Assembly (NCBI GenBank): GCA_041397865.1
Contig: JAWKVT010000002.1
Span: 310,001 to 374,000 of the forward strand
Direction: 5' to 3'
Length of the DNA: 64,000 nucleotides
Source: TMED27 sp041397865
GTDB lineage: Bacteria; Pseudomonadota; Alphaproteobacteria; Micavibrionales; Micavibrionaceae
Below, one piece after another: positions 62,411 to 64,000 of the stretch. How positions within the stretch are numbered: the stretch's first letter is position 1; every line of letters starts with the position of its first letter. A program made the translations under genes and the position numbers. The notes under the pieces are model-generated. The model saw only the letters and a list, made by a program, of their open reading frames with translations, was not told where the DNA came from and did not search any database.

Positions 62411-63259
62411 ATGGTAAAAATGAAAGACACAGCCCCCATGCGCCTTTTCCATGTTTTAATGGTGTTTGCCCTTATCGGCATCCTCCCGGCCTGTTCGACC
62501 TCCGGCGATGGCAACACCCCGCAAGTCGAGGAATCCGTAGATTCGCTTTATAACAAGGCCGCCGCCGCGCTGGACGATAAAAGATACGCCGAAGCCACGC
62601 AATATTTCGAGGAAGTCGAACGCCAGCACCCCTATTCGAAGTGGGCCACGCAGGCTCAGCTTATGGGTGCCTATGCGTCTTACGAAGATCAGCGCTATGA
62701 CGAGGCGATCATCGCGCTTGACCGCTTTATAGAACTGCATCCCGGTAATGAAAGCATTGATTACGCGCACTATCTCAAGGCCCTGTGCTTTTATGAGCAA
62801 ATCTCCGATGTCGCACGCGACCAGTTCATGACGCAAGAAGCGCTTAAAGCGCTGGAAACTTTGATTCGCCGCTTCCCCGACAGCAAATACGCCCGCGACG
62901 CCGCGCTAAAACGCGACCTGACCTACGACCACCTTGCAGGCAAGGAAATGGAAATCGGGCGGTACTACCTCAATCGCGGCCACATCAACGCCGCCATCAA
63001 CCGTTTTCGCACCGTTGTAGAGAAATACCAGACCACAACCCACACCGCCGAAGCGCTCCACCGCCTGGTCGAGGCCTACCTGACCCTAGGTCTTGGCTAT
63101 GAAGCCACGCAAATTGCCGCCGTTCTCGGCCATAATTATCCGGGCAGCCAGTGGTATAAACGCAGCTACGATCTGCTGGACGATAAGTCGCGCCAACGTA
63201 TCCTCGATAAGCGCGGATTTGTTGACCGCACGATCGAAAGCATTTTTAAACCCGATTAG
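62411..63259 (+). CDS. bamD: Outer-membrane assembly lipoprotein BamD
   Basis: Essential lipoprotein of the BAM complex. Lipobox at ILPACSTSG. TPR repeats: VDSLYNKAAAALDDKRYAEA, YFEEVERQHPYSKWATQAQL, YDEAIIALDRFIELHPG, LIRRFPDSKYARDA, and NAAINRFRTVVEKYQTT. Starts at 62411, 62420 or 62438 are possible; 62438 would give the tightest signal peptide. About 282 residues from 62411. Upstream of recN, a common arrangement. Confidence 0.94.
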   Translation: MVKMKDTAPMRLFHVLMVFALIGILPACSTSGDGNTPQVEESVDSLYNKAAAALDDKRYAEATQYFEEVERQHPYSKWATQAQLMGAYASYEDQRYDEAIIALDRFIELHPGNESIDYAHYLKALCFYEQISDVARDQFMTQEALKALETLIRRFPDSKYARDAALKRDLTYDHLAGKEMEIGRYYLNRGHINAAINRFRTVVEKYQTTTHTAEALHRLVEAYLTLGLGYEATQIAAVLGHNYPGSQWYKRSYDLLDDKSRQRILDKRGFVDRTIESIFKPD

Positions 63260-63270
63260 AGGGCGGCCTT

Positions 63271-64000
63271 ATGCTAACCTCCCTGAGTATTCAAAACGTC
63301 GTCCTGATTGAGCAACTCAATATCGAATTCCGCGCCGGGCTGTGCGCGCTCACCGGGGAAACCGGCGCGGGGAAATCCATTTTGCTCGATTCTTTAGGGT
63401 TGGCGCTCGGCGCCCGTTCCGAAGCCGGGCTTTTGCGCAAAGGCGCAGCGCAGGCGCAGGTCACAGCCGCCTTTGATATCAAGCCCGCCCACCCGGCGCG
63501 AAGCCTCTTAAAACAGGCCGATATCATTGTTGATGATGGTGAGGATATTATTTTACGCCGAACGCTTGGCGCCGATGGCCGCTCAAAGGCCTATATCAAT
63601 GATCGTCCCGTGAGCGCGGGATTGTTACGCGAAACCGGGGAGACCCTGATAGAAATTCACGGCCAGTTCGATACCCAAGGGCTCTTGAACCCGGCCACCC
63701 ACCGCCGGATGCTTGATGAATATGCACACCTTAAAAACGGCGTTACCGGCGCATGGGAGGAATGGCAGGCAGCGCAGCGCGCGCTGGAAGATTTAAAAAC
63801 CGCAGGCGCCGATTCCCGCGCCGAGGAAGAGTTCCTGCGCACATCTCTCGAAGACCTCGACTCTCTCGATCCCAAACCCGGCGAAGAAGAACAGCTTGCC
63901 TCTTTGCGCGAAACACTTCGGCATCGAGAGCAGGTCCTCGAAGCGCTGAACATAGCCTATCACGCACTCAGCGGTGAAGATGACCCGGTGCGCAAGGCTT
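63271..64000 (+). CDS. recN: DNA repair protein RecN, N-terminal part, cut by the window end
   Basis: SMC-like ATPase for double-strand-break repair. Open from ATG 63271 to the last base (243 codons). Starts MLTSLSIQNVVLIEQLNIEF, Walker A GETGAGKSILLDSLGL, SKAYINDRPVSAGLL, the HGQFDTQGLL motif, then the start of the coiled coil (EEEFLRTSLEDLDSLDP). 11 bp after bamD. The remainder lies beyond the window. Confidence 0.95.
   Translation, partial: MLTSLSIQNVVLIEQLNIEFRAGLCALTGETGAGKSILLDSLGLALGARSEAGLLRKGAAQAQVTAAFDIKPAHPARSLLKQADIIVDDGEDIILRRTLGADGRSKAYINDRPVSAGLLRETGETLIEIHGQFDTQGLLNPATHRRMLDEYAHLKNGVTGAWEEWQAAQRALEDLKTAGADSRAEEEFLRTSLEDLDSLDPKPGEEEQLASLRETLRHREQVLEALNIAYHALSGEDDPVRKA

Overview
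The window is 64 kb of a bacterial chromosome, almost certainly from an alphaproteobacterium. The evidence is an ATP12-type F1 assembly factor, a DUF3035 (BamF-like) lipoprotein next to lspA, the sdhCDA/sdhB set, a class A RNase P RNA, and a large dcw (division and cell wall) cluster ending ftsQ-ftsA-ftsZ-lpxC. Housekeeping genes look moderately GC-rich, while several lineage-specific genes look clearly AT-richer. The presence of predator- or symbiont-like accessory genes would fit a Micavibrio-like or host-associated lineage, but nothing here fixes the genus.

Layout. 1-7 kb: a partial gene, asd, an exported msrB, and sdhCDA-[GGDEF]-sdhB. 7-24 kb: nadAC, rarA, an EamA transporter, crcB-rluC/D, an AsmA-like protein, an ATP12 factor, mutL, a pentapeptide-repeat protein, pgi and a pair of M16 peptidases. 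24-28 kb (minus strand): a bufferin operon (bufABC-doxX) that runs straight into lspA-bamF-M16-M16-pgi. 28-35 kb: ribF and ileS, then a BTLCP-type cysteine protease, msrA and an AmpD-like amidase. 35-37.3 kb: a decayed IS630-type element, an HD/PDEase-like protein, and rnpB on the minus strand.

37.5-63 kb: the dcw cluster, in the order rsmH-ftsL-ftsI-murE-[unknown]-mraY-murD-ftsW-murG-murC-[clan CE protease]-murB-[secreted Cys-containing protein]-[membrane MurF-like ligase and alpha/beta hydrolase, minus strand]-ddl-ftsQ-ftsA-[isoprenoid-synthase-like protein]-ftsZ-lpxC-bamD-recN (cut by the window end).

Together the dcw genes cover the cytoplasmic and lipid-linked steps of peptidoglycan synthesis and the division ring. 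Three points break the usual pattern. First, an ordinary murF is missing from its usual place between murE and mraY; the only MurF-like enzyme is a polytopic membrane protein on the opposite strand, overlapping an alpha/beta hydrolase and sitting next to a long, divergent Ddl. Second, two unexpected enzyme-like proteins lie at dcw junctions: a Ulp1/YopJ-clan cysteine protease between murC and murB, and a DDxxD-containing helical protein between ftsA and ftsZ. Third, short palindromic repeats of the Rickettsia/alphaproteobacterial type are scattered through the window, and one is read through as the C-terminal tail of bufB.
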